Assembly (NCBI RefSeq): GCF_963675165.1
Contig: NC_087387.1
Coordinates: forward strand, 4,366,990-4,430,989
DNA from: Halichondria panicea
Taxonomy: Eukaryota > Porifera > Demospongiae > Suberitida > Halichondriidae
DNA: 64,000 nt
Reading direction: 5' to 3'
Below are positions 1 to 11,126 of the stretch, one piece after another; position 1 is the first letter of the stretch; each line of letters opens with the position of its first letter. A program made the translations under genes and the position numbers. Under the pieces are notes generated by a model, which worked only from the letters and a program-made list of their open reading frames with translations, had not been told where the DNA came from and made no database searches.

Positions 1-239
1 AGGACAGGCCACAACACACCACAACACAACTTCACCAATGCCCAAGCACAGGTAGCGCACTAGTCGATGCTAACTTGGATAAAATGAGTGAAGTGCTGTC
101 ACAGATGATGAATACTGGAATTGCTCAAGGTGTTTTATTAGATGGACAATCACAGCAACTTGAGCGAATACATGTACTGGTAGACAAGAATCAGACAGGA
201 TTTGCTGCTGCTAACAGGGAGTTGAAGAAACAGCTGTAA
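1..239 (+). CDS. C-terminal end of a SNAP-25-family t-SNARE (SNAP29/SNAP47-like), partial
   Basis: An open frame enters from the left edge (codons in phase with base 3) and stops with TAA at 237-239. The last ~55 residues form an amphipathic heptad helix resembling the second SNARE helix of SNAP-25 proteins. The run LLDGQSQQLERI aligns with EIDTQNRQIDRI of SNAP-25, placing the zero-layer glutamine at the Q of DGQ, and it ends in ANRELKKQL then stop. Such proteins supply Q-SNARE helices to four-helix bundles that fuse vesicles with target membranes. The helix stretch is well supported. Assignment to SNAP29 or SNAP47 rather than SNAP25 is a guess because the N-terminal helix and linker lie outside the window. 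The low-complexity residues before the helix could belong to the linker. Confidence 0.6.
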   Translation, partial: DRPQHTTTQLHQCPSTGSALVDANLDKMSEVLSQMMNTGIAQGVLLDGQSQQLERIHVLVDKNQTGFAAANRELKKQL

Positions 240-550
240 TTTGTTTCTAGCTTGCTTTTTCTTTGCAGTGGACTAGACTATAGTGAATTAATATAATATT
301 GCTGTTTATGTGTAATCCAAGCTATTTTAATTATATGTATAATTTTTCGAATCAAATCGTTCACAAGTAACGCATGCAAGCCATTAAAAGAAAATGTATA
401 ATAATATTATGTGTACAACCTTCAAGCTGGCAAGAAATCTCTGAATGCACTAGACCTGCATAATTTAATTTTATGAGATCTTTAAATTATATGCATGTTA
501 TAGCTTGCATTCCCAGTAATTACTGGTGCATGTACTAGTTTAAACCAAGT
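240..550. other. Short intergenic spacer
   Basis: AT-rich spacer between the SNARE stop codon and the start of the receptor pseudogene. It presumably contains the SNARE 3' UTR. I see no gene, RNA or repeat with clear ends here. Confidence 0.5.
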
Positions 551-3500
551 ATGCTGGGAAAAAGATTCTTTCTGTCTCCAATAATCCTTCTGTTTCTGAC
601 ATATCCTCTTCTCTCATGGACTTACGATGATGATGGTCGACTTGAAGTAGCCATTGAGCACTGGGTGAGACCGGACACAATGCCAGTGTGCCCTCATTCC
701 ATACCCCAAGACCAGTGTGTGACTATATCTGACCTTGTATCAAATGCCACTGGTAATGCAAGTATCAATGGAAACAGAAATATAACATTGAATTTTCTGC
801 CGGGTAGTCACATTCCTTGTGAAAGAGGTTGGATTATCATCGGAGAGCTGAATGGAAAGGACTCAGACGTTCATGTATATCAGCAGTTGTTGCTGGTCTA
901 CCCGCTCAATTCAATGTGTCACAAGGAGGGGTAGAGCAAATTCTGATTGACCGTGCACAAGGATCTGCGAATAGTCTCTTGTTTTTTCGTGTCGTCTTGT
1001 CAGTATCATTGAAACACTTGTATACATTCTTGTTACTAACGCCTACACAATACAAAGTAGCCTCGATCCCAGGCCGAGTTTTCGCTTTTATAACGGTTAG
1101 GCGAACAACTGGGCCTGGTACTAGTTGTCTGCGCATGCGTCAGTCGTTTGTCAGATTCTGACAAATGGATATTCTCGTTCACTTTCGTGACATTTATATT
1201 CGTGTACTATCGTGTACTAGAAGTCAGTTCCCGTTTTATCATTATTGGAATCGATTGGAATGGCTCTTAGCTGAAGCTTCTCTCTTCTCTGAAGCTTATT
1301 CTGAAGACTGAACAACAAGGGAAGAGGTATAAAGCTTTGTCAAGCTTGTTAAGGTCAGATATTTTTGTGTGGGCCCTATGGCCGGCTATGCTATCAAGTC
1401 TTGTTCATGTTTGGCAAGAATGTAGGTAGACTATAGTTTCATCATTAATATGGTGGATCAAGTGAAGAGTTTGAGCTAGAGAACTTGGTGCTGCCATCAT
1501 CAGCTCGTCGACAATGACACTATAACCGAGAAATTTAATATGTATAGATCTACACGTATTTAAAATGTCTACTTCTCTGTACAGGAGCAATGGCTAATAT
1601 CCAGCTATCCCAACAGTGCTCCTCTTGGCTATACTAACGGACGAGACTGGACAGTTTGAGGTAAGGGTTTAACCGTCTTTGGTTTCTTTTAATATTGTCC
1701 TATACTCACAGACACAGGACTGGAGTATGACCTGCTCATTCGAGCGTTGCTGGGTAGCTCAGAGACATCAAGAGAATCTACGTTTTCTCAAGCAATGAGT
1801 TACGAGTTGGGGCCTAGAATCAGAGAAGTCCAGCAGCCTGCTAAATCTTTTTGAAACGTAATTTGAAGGCATTCAATCATCTTGAAGTTGCCCTGGGTCA
1901 CTGTAATTGTGCTACAGCACAACTGGCAACTCCCCAGGCCTTTGTGAAGCAGCTCCCTATGTGCATCTTTTGTGTACTCACTCTGTGCATTTTCTGTGTA
2001 CAAATTTCGATTATTGATTTATTAAATATTTTTGCCGACCACAAAATTAATATACAATGAAAATTTGACGCATGCGCAGACAACTAGTAGACTACCAGGC
2101 CCAGTTGTTCGCCTAACCGTTATAAAAGCGAAAACTCGGCCTGGGATCGAGGCTAAATACAAAGCAGCAGCATTCAAATCGTAAATTCCAATTTTTCAAA
2201 TGGCATTGGAAACTGTTACGAAGAAGACTTTCATGGATGCACTTCAGGTGGTCTGGCAATCGTGATTGATTCATTTAAACACAGTATTCATCTTGACATA
2301 GAAAATTGCACATTTAGCAATAACCAAACGATTGTTGGTGGAGGAATGATTGTACTAGTGAAACTAGAGGATCACAAGAGTTTTACTGATTCAATTCACT
2401 TCTTACACTCACAACATCGTTTCTCTTTATTTGGATTTCAGAGATCATTATACTGGCCAGATTTTCATACCTCTGCCCATCGTTATCTTTACACGGTTTT
2501 CTTTGGCAACACAGCAATTACTGATGGTTGTCTTATCTGAAACTACTTTCATACTTAACTCAGCTGCCAATTATGGCGGAGCTATATTCATTGTTTACGA
2601 AGTCCAGGACTGTATATATTCTCAGCAAATAAAGCTAAAAGTGGAGCAGCAATTTATTTTAGATCTAACGCCTCACACTATAGTCAAGTTAAAAATTCAA
2701 AATTTGAAGGTACGTAACTCAATCTTCCAGGTTGCTACAACAAACCACCATGGTGACACAGAAGGTAGTGTTATTGTTATTCATAGGCAAGAAGGACTTC
2801 TGCTTAGTAATGTGACTATGGTGAGCAACACTTGCAGAGCTTTGTACCTTTTTGAATCATGGTTAACAATATCTGGCATCGTTAACATCGAAAATAATTA
2901 TGCTATAAAATCAGATGGAGGTGTAATCTTTTTTGACTGCTCAATCAAAATTACCAATTCAGTCTTACAAACAATTTATACTAGTTTTCTTGAATTTGAC
3001 GAACAGACATTCAATCATCTTATTGTTAATGGAAACAAGGCCGATGGTGTTGGTGGAGGTATTGCAATCAGGCACAGTTGTGGAATACAAGACAAATGCT
3101 TTATTAGCACACAAGTGATGGATAACACCGTAGTTACAATGATGGATAACACAGCCAAATTTGGAGGAAATTCAGTTTTTGGTGGAAACCTTGAAAATTG
3201 CCCATTAATTTTTTGGTCGAAAGTGTACATTGCTGAAATAAACACATCCTCAGCAATTTCCTCTCCTCCAAACAAAGTATGCATTTGTTCTATAGATTTC
3301 CCACAAACACATATATTAGTTGTTCACACTCGTTAAAGATTAGGACTTTCCCTGGGCAAATTTTTCAAGGTCCCACTTGTGTGTGTTGGTCAGTATACAA
3401 TTATTCTTCTCCTTGCATTGCATTGTGAGAACGGATTTGAAAAATACTAACAACAGCATTGCAGACACTTGGAAAGTGAAAGGTTTAGGTTTAGAGTGCA

Positions 3501-4305
3501 AAAATGTATCCTACTCAATCGATACATTTGAAACTGAAGCTACTGTATCATTGTTTTGACAATTCAAGATTCGATTGTGGAACAAGTGATTCCAGTGATA
3601 ATTAATGTTTGGATAGAAGCTTGCCTGCCTGGCTTTATACAAGACAGTAACACTGGGAAGTGCATTTGTACCAGCCATCTCATTGAAAAGGGTGTAACTT
3701 GCAGCGTAACTGATGGACAATTGCACAAAGCCTTGTCAATGTTGTGGGTTGGTAATTATGGTGGACATGTCACTGCACATCAAGCTTGCCCATTTGACTA
3801 CTGTAAAAGCAATTATACTACCATTGATCCACGTAATCAGCACGAGCAGTGTGACTTCATTCGCACTGGTATCCTTTGTGGAACTTGTCCACCAGGTCTC
3901 AGTCTAGTTTTAGGTACATCCCATGCAGTGTAAGAAATGCTCCAATGTCTACCTTCTCCTACTCATACCGTTTGCACTTGCTGGAGTTGTGTTGATTGTT
4001 GTATTGCTTAAATGCAACCTAACTGTTTCTACAGGAACTATCAATGGTCTCATCTTCTATGCAAATGTTGTAGGAGCAACACAACTACTTTCAACAGTAA
4101 ATCTATAATTTTATATGTTCTCTCCATTTTTGTTGCTTGGCTAAATCTCGACCTAGGAATAGAAACATGCTTTGTGGAAGGGCTAAACACACACTACAAA
4201 ACTTGGTTGCAGTTTGTCTTCCCTGTGTACATTTGGGCATTGGTAGGTTTACTGATTGTTATCAGTAGATACTCTATTACGGTTTCTAAATGGACTGTTA
4301 CTTAG
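551..4305 (+). pseudogene. Decayed beta-helix/multi-pass membrane receptor gene
   Basis: Starts with an ATG and a good signal peptide (MLGKRFFLSPIILLFLTYPL), followed by a Cys-containing N-terminal segment. Pmp-like repeats follow (FSNNQTIVGGG near 2310, LNSAANYGGAIF near 2560, DNTAKFGGNSVFGGN near 3140). Next come a Cys-rich CGTCPPGLSL stem near 3880 and membrane segments (CKKCSNVYLLLLIPFALAG near 3930, FVAWLNLDLGIE near 4130, WLQFVFPVYIWALVGLLIV near 4215). The same layout is seen in the two intact genes at 11-26 kb. Homology continues in successive different frames, with breaks near 930, 2440, 3340, 3560, 3930 and 4100, and the rest of the membrane domain is missing. A 1.1-kb transposon splits it at 1058-2155. 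Long stretches read through without introns, unlike the 18-22-exon relatives, so it may derive from an intron-poor subfamily or a processed copy. A few breaks could be missed introns, but not all of them. Confidence 0.75.
1058..2155. mobile_element. Mutator-like (MULE-type) non-autonomous DNA transposon, copy 1
   Basis: Begins TAGCCTCGATCCCAGGCCGA and ends with its inverse. The terminal inverted repeats are about 80 bp and extend inward to the string TGCGCATGCGTC. The 9 bases AATACAAAG flank it exactly on both sides (1049-1057 and 2156-2164). Long inverted repeats with 9-10-bp target duplications are the Mutator superfamily signature. No transposase frame is present. Short open frames inside, such as 1405-1590 on the minus strand, do not look coding. 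An exon-intron-like stretch (1588-1854, with GTAAGG at 1661 and an AG at about 1711) could be a captured host fragment, but no frame stays convincingly open. Nearly identical to the copy at 5816-6903, so recent. Confidence 0.85.
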
Positions 4306-4560
4306 TGGCTCAAGGCTCAACCATGTGAACATGTTATACATTCAGTCTCCCAGAGAGTAAATTACCACCAATTTGTGAGTAGTAATATTATAATTGTACT
4401 TGCATTGGATACCCTGCATTGTGTAGGTGAATGAATAAGCTATAGCATATCCAAAAATGTTTTGATGGCAACATAAGCTAAGGTGGTGGGTTTAATTATT
4501 CGGTGCGCATGCGCAAGCGAGGTATACGGTAGTGTCACTAGTGTGTGTGTGTGTGTAGAC

Positions 4561-4806
4561 TGTTTCAGCTGCTCAAGGATCATTGAAGTGCAAGTAAGAG
4601 TTTCTATAGGCTTCTAGTCATGTTTTCTTGGCATGCTATTTGTGGATTTGCAAAATAAAGCTACGTTCTTGAGTTATGCCTAGTCACATTTGCTTACTTG
4701 GAATGACACTGCAGCCTTTTCAGAAGAGTCCGTAGCAAAACTTGTTCACCGAGTATTGCTACTCTACTTAGTAGTTAGCTCTGCACTAGAACGCTAGCTA
4801 TTGGTA
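4561..4806 (+). repeat. Diverged dispersed repeat, copy 1
   Basis: Shares an ordered run of similar strings with 5341-5612: TTTCTATAGGCTTCTAG, then a TTTGTGGATT-like stretch, AAATAAAGCTACGTTCTTGAG, CAGCCTTTTCAGAA and GCACTAGAACGCTAGCT. Both copies are in the same orientation and about 80% alike by eye. Probably an old non-autonomous element; its ends are not defined. Confidence 0.5.
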
Positions 4807-5082
4807 GCTGCAAGAGTGAGAAGAGAGCTGCAAGGCTCGCTGACTTGCAGCCATTAAGGTAGCCACTGATAGCAGAAACTTGAGAACCTAGGTCTGTTCT
4901 TTCACAAGAGTGATGCTCCTTCTTCCTTCGCACAAGACAGCTCCTCACACTCTAGCTCGCTAAGCCTATATCTATGACAAACTAAAAGAATAGACCTATG
5001 ACACGGAGTTCTTTGTGATTTAACGGTGATTTTACGGAGTAAGTATGCTTACATGCACTATTAGTGTTCTATTCGCTCCACC

Positions 5083-5123
5083 TTGCTCAGGTATTCGCTC
5101 TTTTTTAGCGAATACCTGAGCAA
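5083..5123. repeat. Perfect 17-bp inverted repeat (hairpin)
   Basis: TTGCTCAGGTATTCGCT at 5083-5099 is followed by a 7-base T-rich loop and its exact reverse complement at 5107-5123. No gene is adjacent, so it is more likely a small transposon relic than a terminator. Confidence 0.6.
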
Positions 5124-5211
5124 CCACAGCAACCACAGCACATGCCCAGATACACGCCCAGATACAATCAATACCAGGCCGAGGAGGCGACCTAGCGTTC
5201 AATTAGAGACG

Positions 5212-5311
5212 GATCGGCCTGGGATCGAGGCTAGTGTTAGCCTCGATCCCAGGCCGAGTTTTCGCTTTTATAACGGTTAGGCAAACAACTAGTTGTTGGC
5301 CTAACCGTTAC
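5212..5311. mobile_element. Fragment: abutting right and left ends of the Mutator-like family
   Basis: A right-end sequence (GGCCTGGGATCGAGGCTA, about 5216-5233) lies three or four bases from a left end (TAGCCTCGATCCCAGGCC from 5238). That left end continues through the usual GAGTTTTCGCTTTTATAACG stretch and folds back near 5290-5311. It looks like a deletion derivative or nested remains of the same family as the two 1.1-kb copies. Confidence 0.6.
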
Positions 5312-5340
5312 TAGGCTAACTAATTGTGTGTGTGTTTGTG

Positions 5341-5612
5341 TGTGTCTGTATTCCAGCAGTAACTGCTCAACGGTTGCAATGCGACGAAAACTAACAGCTT
5401 CTATAGGCTTCTAGCCACGTTCTCTTGGATTTTGATTCGTGGATTAGCAAACTAAAGCTTCTTTCTCGAGTTATGGCTAGTTTAACTCACATTGAAGGCT
5501 GTTGCAGTCTCTTCAGAATCTTTCATAGCATCATCTGTCCGCACAAACTTTCTATTCAACATATGAGTTAGCCTTGCACTAAAGCGCTAGCTTTTTGTTA
5601 GCTACTATACTC
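5341..5612 (+). repeat. Diverged dispersed repeat, copy 2
   Basis: Second copy of the repeat at 4561-4806, same orientation. Shared landmarks are TTCTATAGGCTTCTAGCCACG, TTCGTGGATTAGCAAACTAA and CACTAAAGCGCTAGCTTTT. Confidence 0.5.
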
Positions 5613-5640
5613 AGACAATATCAGCTAGCTAGCAGTATAG

Positions 5641-5694
5641 TAGCCTCGATTCCAGGCCGATTAAAATACTTTAATCGGCCTTGAATCGAGGCTA
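5641..5694. mobile_element. 54-bp miniature element with Mutator-like ends and 9-bp target duplication
   Basis: An almost perfect palindrome: TAGCCTCGATTCCAGGCCGA then a short AT core then the inverse. It is flanked by GCAGTATAG on both sides (5632-5640 and 5695-5703). It shares the first ~18 terminal bases with the 1.1-kb elements and has the same 9-bp duplication length, so it appears to be a minimal mobilised derivative. Confidence 0.75.
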
Positions 5695-5815
5695 GCAGTA
5701 TAGTAGCCATTAAATTTGGGAAATTGATCTCTTTGGACACACCCTTTAATTATTCCTGAGGATGTAATGCGCATGCGCGCTCATTCTCCATGTGTGAGAA
5801 ATAATATCCAAGATC

Positions 5816-6903
5816 TAGCCTCGATCCCAGGCCGAGTTTTCGCTTTTATAACGGTTAGGCGAACAACTGGGCCTGGTACTAGTTGTCTGCGCATGCGTCA
5901 GTCGTTTGTCAGATTCTGACGAATGGATATTCTCGTTCACTTTCGTGACATTTATATTCGTGTACTATCGTGTACTAGAAGTCAGTTCCCGTTTTATCAT
6001 TATTGGAATCGATTGGAATGGCTCTTAGCTGAAGCTTCTCTCTTCTCTGAAGCTTATTCTGAAGACTGAACAACAAGGGAAGAGGTATAAAGCTTTGTCA
6101 AGCTTGTTAAGGTCAGATATTTTTGTGTGGGCCCTATGGCCGGCTGTGCTATCAAGTCTTGTTCATGTTTGGCAAGAATGTAGGTAGACTATAGTTTCAT
6201 CATTAATATGGTGGATCAAATGAAGAGTGTGAGCTAGAGAACTTGGTGCTGCCATCATCAGCTCGTCGACAATGACACTATAACCGAGAAATTTAATATG
6301 TATAGATCTACACGTATTTAAAATGTCTACTTCTCTGTACAGGAGCAATGGCTAATATCCAGCTATCCCAACAGTGCTCCTCTTGGCTATACTAACGGAC
6401 GAGACTGGACAGTTTGAGGTAAGGGTTTAACCGTCTTTGGTTTCTTTTAATATTGTCCTATACTCACAGACACAGGACTGGAGTATGACCTGCTCATTCG
6501 AGCGTTGCTGGGTAGCTCAGAGACATCAAGAGAATCTACGTTTTCTCAAGCAATGAGTTACGAGTTGGGGCCTAGAATCAGAGAAGTCCAGCAGCCTGCT
6601 AAATCTTTTTGAAACGTAATTTGAAGGCATTCAATCATCCTGAAGTTGCCCTGGGTCACTGTAATTGTGCTGCAGCACAACTGGCAACTCCCCAGGCCTT
6701 TGTGAAGCAGCTCCCTATGTGCATCTTTTGTGTACTCACCCTGTGCATTTTCTGTGTACAAATTTCTATTATTGATTTATTAAATATTTTTGCCGACCAC
6801 AAATATACAATGAAAATTTGACGCATGCGCAGACAACTAGTACCAGGCCCAGTTGTTCGCCTAACCGTTATAAAAGCGAAAACTCGGCCTGGGATCGAGG
6901 CTA
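5816..6903. mobile_element. Mutator-like (MULE-type) non-autonomous DNA transposon, copy 2
   Basis: Near-identical to 1058-2155 with the same ~80-bp inverted ends. Flanked by ATCCAAGATC (5806-5815 and 6904-6913), an exact 10-bp target duplication. It differs from copy 1 by scattered single bases and small indels near the right end, so both moved recently relative to the neutral decay of the receptor pseudogene. No transposase is encoded. Confidence 0.85.
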
Positions 6904-8364
6904 ATCCAAGATCCAGATCCAGATCCTCCTGGCAGAATCATCTTTGTCTTGAGCGCCTAGTAAGCCACAAAACACTACCATAATAGATAACAATATGCGT
7001 ACACAGGTCTTTTCTTCTTATACACTGAACTCTTGGAAGAATCAATTTTCTTCTTTCTTGAGGGCCTGGTAAGCCAATAAATAACAACAATAGATGCATG
7101 TAAATAAGTCTTTTCTTCTCAGTGACTTTATATATAAAATTTATTATAGAAACTAATATAACACTCTAATACTTTTGAGCAAAAGCAAAAACATGGCGAG
7201 AGGCATTAGCACAGCGCCAGCTTGAACACTAGTTGTTATAGTTTTTAGTGTGTATAATTATAATCGCACTAATCGGTTAGGGAGAGAAAGACCAACGTTT
7301 TCTGGCTAAACTTTGGGACTTAGTCAGTGTTATGATTAGATATCTAGATGCACATCCAAAATTGCTAGTTTTAATCAGTTAAGAAGAGATTTGAAGAATA
7401 TCTAACGGCTAAGGTTAAAAAATTACTCTAGAAAGACTTTAGTTTCTGGAGATAATTGATGTTGCACACCTTTTACAATCACCCCCGCTTACACCTAAAT
7501 GGATTTCCCCCAATAACAATTAACTTTATTAATTTTGAATAATGTCGATAACATTAATTTAACTCAGTACGCAACGACATCATACCATTCCTACAACATA
7601 GCATTTTGTTTGCATGGTTGTCTCATAATTACATGTAGTTGAAAGTTGAAACAGAGTGCCTTACGCCAATGTGTTCAGTACAAACTTACAATGGTCATGA
7701 CTACTGTCAGCTATAGTGTGTTGATACACATTATTGGATTAGCATACCACACCAAATAAACTACGTGATACTCATGTAACAAGATGCAGTAGAGCATTCA
7801 TCCCGGCCATGTGTTGAGCTTCATCGCACAGCGGCAAAACGCAGAGGAGACTGGAACCACTTGACCTTAGCTAACATAACTAATTGGAGAAACTTCTCTT
7901 ACAGACTACCAATGTACTTCAAGCCTAGTTTTTAGTGCTATAAGCTCAAAACATTATTATTATTGTGTATAATAATTATATAGAGGGGGTAAAATTCAAA
8001 TTTGCTCCGAAGCAGAGGTACAAGTACAAGTCAGTGCTCTTGTACTTAGCCTCGATACCATGAGCGGATTTTTGTCATGGTCACCACACAGCTGGCCTCT
8101 CTTGCTTAATTTTGAGCAAAATTGGCGAAAATAATAGCTATGGTCAGCCTGCCCAGAACGGATACCATAACCTTTTTAGGGATTTCTATAAAGCAACGAT
8201 TTATGATTTATATAGAAAACGTTTTTTTTTGTCACCTTCGAAGATTGCCTACAAGTTTCAAGTTTCAACTATTATAAGTATAGCCTATTATCTTTCAACC
8301 ACTGCCGTTAAAGCAGTCCATGAATTCGAAAGTGTCTAAATCGCTCATACAGCTCATTTTGTGT

Positions 8365-8402
<38 letters not shown>

Positions 8403-8608
8403 ACACACACACACACCGAAAGGCATCACTCTATCCCTGCTGCGCACGCTACGTAAACATGACACCAAGAGTACTAGTTGTCTAAATAGCAATGTATCAA
8501 AATCTACATATTATATAGATCTAGTATATAGCACTGACATTTACTAGGCTATATGCGTATCTACCTCTCTCTAGACTATGCTGCATTCAGATAGTTTATT
8601 TATTTTCT
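6904..8608. other. Gene-free spacer
   Basis: About 1.7 kb without a supported gene. 6930-7030 and 7030-7125 look like two diverged copies of one ~95-bp unit (both with AGAATCA, TTGAGNGCCTNGTAAGCCA and TCTTTTCTTCT). Near 7795-7905 a stretch reads open with basic residues, but I cannot assign it. A CA microsatellite lies at 8366-8416. Confidence 0.5.
8366..8416. repeat. (CA)n microsatellite
   Basis: Two CA runs separated by an AAACGGA interruption, about 50 bases in all. Confidence 0.95.
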
Positions 8609-10310
8609 TTAAATGTTCACCACAGCAAGTTGTATTAGTTTCCTGAGGAGAACAGTTAGTCGGCGTATCGGTTTTCCTCTTTTGTTAGGTCTTGGATTGC
8701 TACAACTCCCACTGCCGCCTTTCCTCTTCAAGCTAGCTGGTACCTTACACTGCAGCTTTCTCTTGTTCACTTCGTTGGCAAAAAGAGCATAATTATCTGC
8801 ATTGAAAGTCGCTTTTTTTGGATCATTTTTAGCTAGTTTCTTGCAGAGGACTTCTCCATAGCATTCTTTTGGCTTACCCCTCACTAACAGTTTTTCATCT
8901 TCAGTGGCTGCTGAGTCGTGCGTCATTTCATGAATGCTAGTGATAATCTGGTCGTCCATTGAAGACTTAAAAAACAGTGGACAAACATTAACTACATGTT
9001 GCTCTTTTCCTTTGAGAGTGGCATCCACGTGTGCCAGTACATGTTTCCCACATAGCTTCTCAGGGAGATAATTGTACACATAAGGATGATCAAGGCCGTC
9101 TTTAGTCTCAACAAAGTATTCTTTCACTTGTTTGTAATTGCCTTGATTTAACTTGCCGAACCACTCCTCGTACAGCGGAGTTGCTCCTTTCTGGTCTTGT
9201 AAGTAGTCGACAGCTTCCTTAAGATACTGCTTTGCTCCGTCGTGAGAAACCTTTAATTTTTTGAATTGAGATGCTGTATAGGTACCAAATGCAGCAAATA
9301 TGGTATGGCCTCCAGTTTTATAAGTTTGGGGGGGAGGAGACAGATGTTGCTGGGTCGCCAGCCATTGTGTGAATGTTTGTTTAGTAGCCGTATGTCCTTT
9401 TTTAGCTGTAAATTTCATGTCCTGCAAGTAAAATTTCATGCATAACGGAGCTCAGCTGATGTAGCTACACTAAGTCTTTAATAACTAGATTAAATATTTT
9501 GAGAGCTATACTATCCACTTCGTATACATAAAAAGAATGCGTACCTTTGATGCGTCCCCTGTATTGCTGTATTCCAGTTCTTCGTGCTGCTTTGCCTCCC
9601 GAGCTGGACAAGAGTTACGTGATGATTTGTAGCAGTCCTGTAGATTGTAGGCAAAATAAGTAATTATAATAAAGTATTTGTAATACCTGGATCTTAGTTT
9701 CAATTTGAATCCAATATTGATTGTTGTTCTTAAACGAGAAGAGAGTACCCAGATTTCTAGTAAACTGTTTGGAAGTACCCTTTCCTGAATATAGATATAG
9801 TTACGTAGTACCATGTTATAGAGCTTAGCAATCACCAAGACATATTGTGCAGTTTATACACAGCATGCATGTTAAAAATAGTTGTGTTGTGGAACTTATA
9901 AGTAAATATTGACTTGCCGAAGTATTCATAATCAGTTTGCGTGATACGTTGGTGAAGAGGAATCACGGGTTTTGAATAGGACAACGGTGTGTTGCCCTTC
10001 CACACTTCAACAGCACTTGCCCAGTACAGATCGTCCATTATTGTATTCCATTTCAGTGCACAAGCCCCTTGTTGTTTGTCAGTATTTGTAATTGTTAATC
10101 TGATGTGAAACATGAATGAATAATTATTGCATATGAATCAAACAGGTAGCATTTGTCAACGACTTACGTGACTTGAAGACTTGTAGCGTCTATTTTGATT
10201 GCAGCACTGAGCTGATCTTTAACACATGCTAGAGGACTGGCCGGAACAAAAAGAAAAGATCCAGCCAGCAGAATAACTGCGGCGAAAACAGTCCTAGTGC
10301 TGGTAGACAT
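8609..10310 (-). CDS. Secreted M35 (deuterolysin/aspzincin-type) zinc metalloendopeptidase
   Basis: Five exons: 10310-10168, 10099-9918, 9784-9687, 9637-9545, 9421-8609. They join in phase to give 442 residues. It starts with a signal peptide (MSTSTRTVFAAVILLAGSFL). The N-terminal domain has the M35 pattern TLTITNTDKQQGACALKW then a Val-rich strand. The catalytic domain carries HEMTH (about 336-340) followed by ATED, matching the GTxD ligand position of aspzincins, and later CYG for the usual YG, with an insertion between. The downstream pattern KATFNADNYALFANEV also fits the family. HExxH His residues plus the Asp should bind zinc, with Glu as base. The second intron appears to start with GC (GCAAGT). 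The C-terminal ~50 residues are basic and look like an extension. Predicted function is an extracellular or vesicular endoprotease, perhaps Lys-directed like its closest family type; substrate unknown. Confidence 0.85.
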
Positions 10311-11126
10311 AGATCTATTAGCAAACATCATTTCTCTGTTTCACTAAAATGGTTTTTTTAATTTGTAGTCTCCGATTTTGTCACTCAATATACTTCCTGA
10401 TCTGAAGTTTGGCCCAGGGATGCAGCAGCTATTAGACATGGTTTCCTCCTATTATTCCTAGTTTTATGTACAGCATAAACTGCTTGTCAGTCCATACACT
10501 GTGCATTATGGTGTACATGGTGCCTATCGATTCCGGCATGTAAGCTATAGAGTGTGTAAATATGGTGTTACAGTAGGGCATTGTTTCCTACTGATTGTTG
10601 CGCAATATTGTGTGTTACAGCCAGACCACGTACTGTTCGATTGACATGGAACTGTAGTTACCAGAATGCAGTGGTAGCACACGTGCATGGACATTACATT
10701 TGGCTCTGGTTGTAGTTGAAAGCTGGGCCCATGCATGGATACTACCATTGAATTGATTCTTTGACAATTGTGGTGGTGCAATAATTACTGTAGACAATTG
10801 CAGAATAAGAGACACTAAATCATCATCTACCATAATTATTGAGGAACTACGGAACGATTCATATAAACTACATGACATTGTACATGTCCAATAAAGAAGC
10901 ATCCAGTCACGTTCAATATCAAGTAAAGGTCAAGTTGTCTAAATTTCTAACAGATCAAGTGAGCCAGCATGCAGTCAAGATATTAGAGCTCAAAATTTAA
11001 GGTGTATATTTATTTAACGATAAACAGTGAGTTGAGAAAGCATTAAACATTAATTAGCATCGTACAAGAAACACAGAAACCATAAATAAAGTACGTAATT
11101 AACCACCACTTATAAAAACACACACC
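10311..11126. other. Intergenic region between two minus-strand genes
   Basis: Should contain the protease promoter and 5' UTR next to 10310 and the 3' end of the receptor gene next to 11127. Minus-strand open stretches at 10545-10902 have no recognisable composition or motif and overlap each other in two frames, so I do not call a gene. No repeat with clear ends seen. Confidence 0.5.

Larger units (their letters stand above)
4306..5815. other. Gene-free, repeat-rich spacer
   Basis: No supported gene. It holds a short (TG)n tract near 4540, a pair of diverged direct repeats (about 4561-4806 and 5341-5612), a 17-bp-arm hairpin at 5083-5123, solo ends of the Mutator-like family at 5212-5311 and a 54-bp miniature element at 5641-5694. 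These are listed separately. Confidence 0.6.

Noticed and set aside
551-934. 127-residue secreted protein as a stand-alone gene
   Set aside because: Its signal peptide and N-terminal segment match the start of the receptor family and the following sequence continues that family in other frames, so it is the front of a pseudogene.
1405-2083. Small open frames inside the Mutator-like elements
   Set aside because: They recur in both copies only because the DNA is duplicated, lie on both strands, and show no transposase motif.
8295-8547. Open frames across the CA microsatellite
   Set aside because: His-Thr and Val-Cys runs are translations of the dinucleotide repeat, not proteins.
8609-10310. 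M35 protease as bacterial contamination
   Set aside because: Four spliceosomal introns join in perfect phase and flanking repeats match the rest of the window, so it is part of the host chromosome.
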